Shown here: positions 61,501-64,000 of the stretch, in pieces
Layout: each line of letters opens with the position of its first letter
Position numbering within the stretch: the stretch's first letter is position 1
Assembly (NCBI GenBank): GCA_973895155.1
Contig: OZ316898.1
Coordinates: 2,232,001 to 2,296,000 of the forward strand
Origin: Marsupella aquatica
Lineage: Eukaryota > Marchantiophyta
DNA length: 64,000 nucleotides
Direction of reading: 5' to 3'
The notes under the pieces: generated by a model
The model's input: only the letters and a program-made list of their open reading frames with translations
Databases searched by the model: none
What the model was told of the DNA's origin: nothing
Made by a program: the position numbers and the translations under genes

Positions 61501-64000
61501 TGTAGTTAGTCATTCAACATGGTTTTTACTCTAAATTGTACAGTAGCTCTTATCTACAACTATAATAAAGGATTCCGTCTTTTCTTTTTTTGTTCTTCAT
61601 CCCAATACAAAAAGTTCCTGGATGGGAAAGATTCACAGTCGTTGAATTTGATTAGCTGTTTTACTTGACTATTGATGGAGTAAATGTGCACCCCTGGCAC
61701 ATATGTGCTTCCCATTGCCTCATAAATGCCCCGGCCTGGCTCCCTGTGGTGGGTTGGCCCTCCTTGCACAATGCAAGGCACTGGCATAGGGCTTGTTGAT
61801 GATAATATCAAGCTAAATCTCTTTATAATAATTTTACAAGAACATATGATACAAAAATATTAGAAAGAGACTAGTTTATAACAAAAATTCCATAAGAACC
61901 TATAAGTAAATATTTGTTGACGGTCCCATCAAACATATACCTCCCTCTTTCCCTGGTCCCTACATGTTGCCGCCCACTCCTCTCAAGTCCATTTTGGGGC
62001 AAGTGTTGATTAGGCAATCACTCTAAGACACGTTCATGGTACTAAATGAGTTAAGCAACAGTTTGAGATCGAAAAATCTTATCTGATCTCTTTATTACTT
62101 GGTCCATTGTTCTCATGGTCAATGGCCCGACCAGCCTCACTGAGGTACGATAATGTTCTCTCATGCTTGTTCCGTTGGCCTACCCTCATGAATAAGTAGA
62201 GTATCTACTTTTATATTCTTCCTCGAGATATTAAAGGCATTATGTCTCGTTGGAAACATTCCTTTTAAACTATTGGGATCATTATCTAAATTGTCGCCCC
62301 ACTGAAGCAAAGAACGTGAAACTAGGGGTAGTTGAGTTTAATGTCCTGGGCATGTACCAAATCACCATAACTAGACATAAAATGGAATACATACAATACT
62401 ATTATCACATGAAAAGTTCTTACAGTAGTGAGACGACTATATTCCCCTGGACATTCTTTGAAAATTGATTTTTTCAAGTTTTCAAGTCCCTTAACAGTTA
62501 ATATGTACGACGCTGTAATATGAAGAGGACGAACTGGGTACTCAAATTTGCTACAAGACATCTTTGAAATATCGACTTCGGTTTAATTGAAGAACAAATG
62601 AGTGAGGAATGATTGACTCAATGACCCAAAATTAATTTCTCTAGGTGTATAATTGTTTGCTAATCGTCTGGTTCTCTGGAATGATCTTTGATAGGTACGA
62701 AATGATTGGGATTTATGTTTTCACGGCTAACTTTTCATGTGCACTAGTCAATCTTTGCTTCTCATGTTTAGTAAGATAATTATTTAAGCCACCATTTGCC
62801 CCTTACGGCTAACTTGTAGGATTACAAAATGGTCACGATTTACACACTTTTTTGTTTTGATATGAAAAACATTTCTGACTAATTATGATCAACTGGATAC
62901 ACCAAGTTGTGTCAGTAGATAGGGGTAGTTTAAGTCATATAGGGTCTTATATCTTCACCATTAGATTTCCTAATCTGAATAATAATGAGTCTTTAAATTG
63001 GTGAATCTTTGATGGAAATGAAAAAACTGTTCTTTATACCAACTCGCTAGGCATCCGAGCGGGTCCTAATCTGGCACGTTTTCACCAATATAATTTTCAG
63101 TGCTGTGTTTTCTGGAGTAGATAAATATGATTATGACAACTTTACAATTATTCTGTTGAAGAGGACCTTGGGGATGTATGCCCCACCCTTGTTCTTTTTG
63201 TTATAATTCTGCCCTCTTTTATGTAGGCGTCAATTGTTTTAGGCTCTTTGTTTCCATGGAGATATGTATCACATTGCCAGAATACCAGAACCTCCATACC
63301 AGGAGACTAGGTCCAAAGGGTGCAAAAGATCCAGAGGCAGCATTCCTAGGAGATTCTTTGCCGTGCACCTTTGTTTTGTTGACTGGTTGTTTGAGGCTTT
63401 CAGTAGGACTCTTTGGTCAGAGTTCTTGGCCAGGTTGTGTTCAATCTGCTTTTGTTCCTAGGGGCTGTTTATACTTCCTCTGTGTTATAAAATCAGCCTT
63501 CTACTTGTGACCGTATCAGTTTAGTGGCCCTTTCACTAACTTCCCTCCCACAAAAAATACAATTTTGCCTGATTTCTTGCTTGCAACTCAATGTGATAAT
63601 TAACCCAACTGTTATGCTCAGATGACACCATACTATGCAATTAAAGTCTAGGGTTCATGGCCTATTCCTAGAGTGAAACAATGACCTTAATGTGTTTGGT
63701 AGCAAAAAGTTTTGATACTTACAGTACACTTTGGAGTAGGAATGAACAAGGGGAGTCCCTTCCTGTGCATAGGCTAAGATATTTGTTTTTATTAAGATGG
63801 ATCAGAGTGAGCTTCATTCTCATCCAAATAGGATTTTTGTATCTCATCCAAGTTCAAGGTTTGGGATAGAGATCCAGTCAGGGGCTGATGGCTTATGGTA
63901 TTGATCATTGTGAGGTCCAAATTTCTTCAAAGCAGAACTTTAGTTGGAATGCTCAGTATTTATTTTCTGACCTCCAACTATGGCTCACGTTCACAACTTG

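Larger units (their letters stand above)
54601..64000. other. 9.4 kb without a recognisable gene
   Basis: No conserved protein, tRNA or splice-consistent gene was found on either strand. The longest frame (56952-57386, minus, 144 codons) overlaps a dispersed repeat and has no domain. Features that can be named are a GGGCA-rich tract at 54854-55060, a dispersed repeat at 56850-57045 and a pentanucleotide microsatellite at 58491-58525. The rest looks like old, decayed transposon-derived or unique intergenic DNA. Confidence 0.5.

Noticed and set aside
1-64000. Transfer RNA genes
   Set aside because: I looked for GGTTC-A-A/T B-box loops with matching acceptor stems and found none convincing; a covariance search would be decisive.

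Overview
This window looks like nuclear DNA of a land plant, most probably a liverwort (Marchantiophyta). Genes have many introns with GT..AG borders. Plastid or organelle proteins are encoded with N-terminal extensions. Long AT-rich gene-poor stretches hold tandem repeats and small inverted-repeat transposons. The strongest lineage clue is one five-exon gene that joins an alpha/beta hydrolase, an NB-ARC ATPase and leucine-rich repeats. This is the HNL class of immune-receptor-like genes known from liverworts. I cannot name the species from the sequence alone.

Layout. At 43-1730 (+) lie the last five exons of a DnaJ-type zinc-finger protein whose 5' end is outside the window. At 2713-3217 (-) is a broken pirin gene with one in-frame stop and two frameshifts. 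At 5260-5877 (-) is an organellar ribosomal protein bS21 gene, followed on its 5' side by about 11.5 copies of a 54-bp minisatellite (6062-6676). At 8474-14418 (-) is the HNL gene (1453 residues by my splicing); its last codons run into a tandemly duplicated repeat. At 17794-22885 (-) is a 14-exon plastid ABC1 atypical kinase of the ABC1K9 (At5g05200) type (701 residues). At 26213-31640 (+) is a 12-exon gene for a 462-residue conserved plant protein of unknown function, with a 13-nt microexon. From 31641 to 51931 I see no firm gene, only tandem arrays and two clear MITE-like elements (39156-39486, with TA ends; 40327-40622, with an 8-bp target duplication). At 51932-53563 (-) is a two-exon WIP-type C2H2 zinc-finger transcription factor (419 residues). 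From 53564 to 64000 there is its upstream region and then about 9 kb without a recognisable gene.

The genes are not a functional cluster or operon. They are ordinary neighbours: an immune-type receptor, a plastid kinase, an organelle ribosomal protein, a developmental regulator and an uncharacterised conserved gene, separated by repeat-rich DNA. Exon borders were worked out by eye from splice signals, reading-phase continuity and family conservation. In the spliced models all phases agree, but no transcript evidence was available. The most rewarding parts are the HNL gene (72-residue higher-order repeat in its LRR, duplicated hydrophobic N-terminus, repeat-derived end), the uncharacterised 12-exon gene, the pirin pseudogene and the two MITEs.
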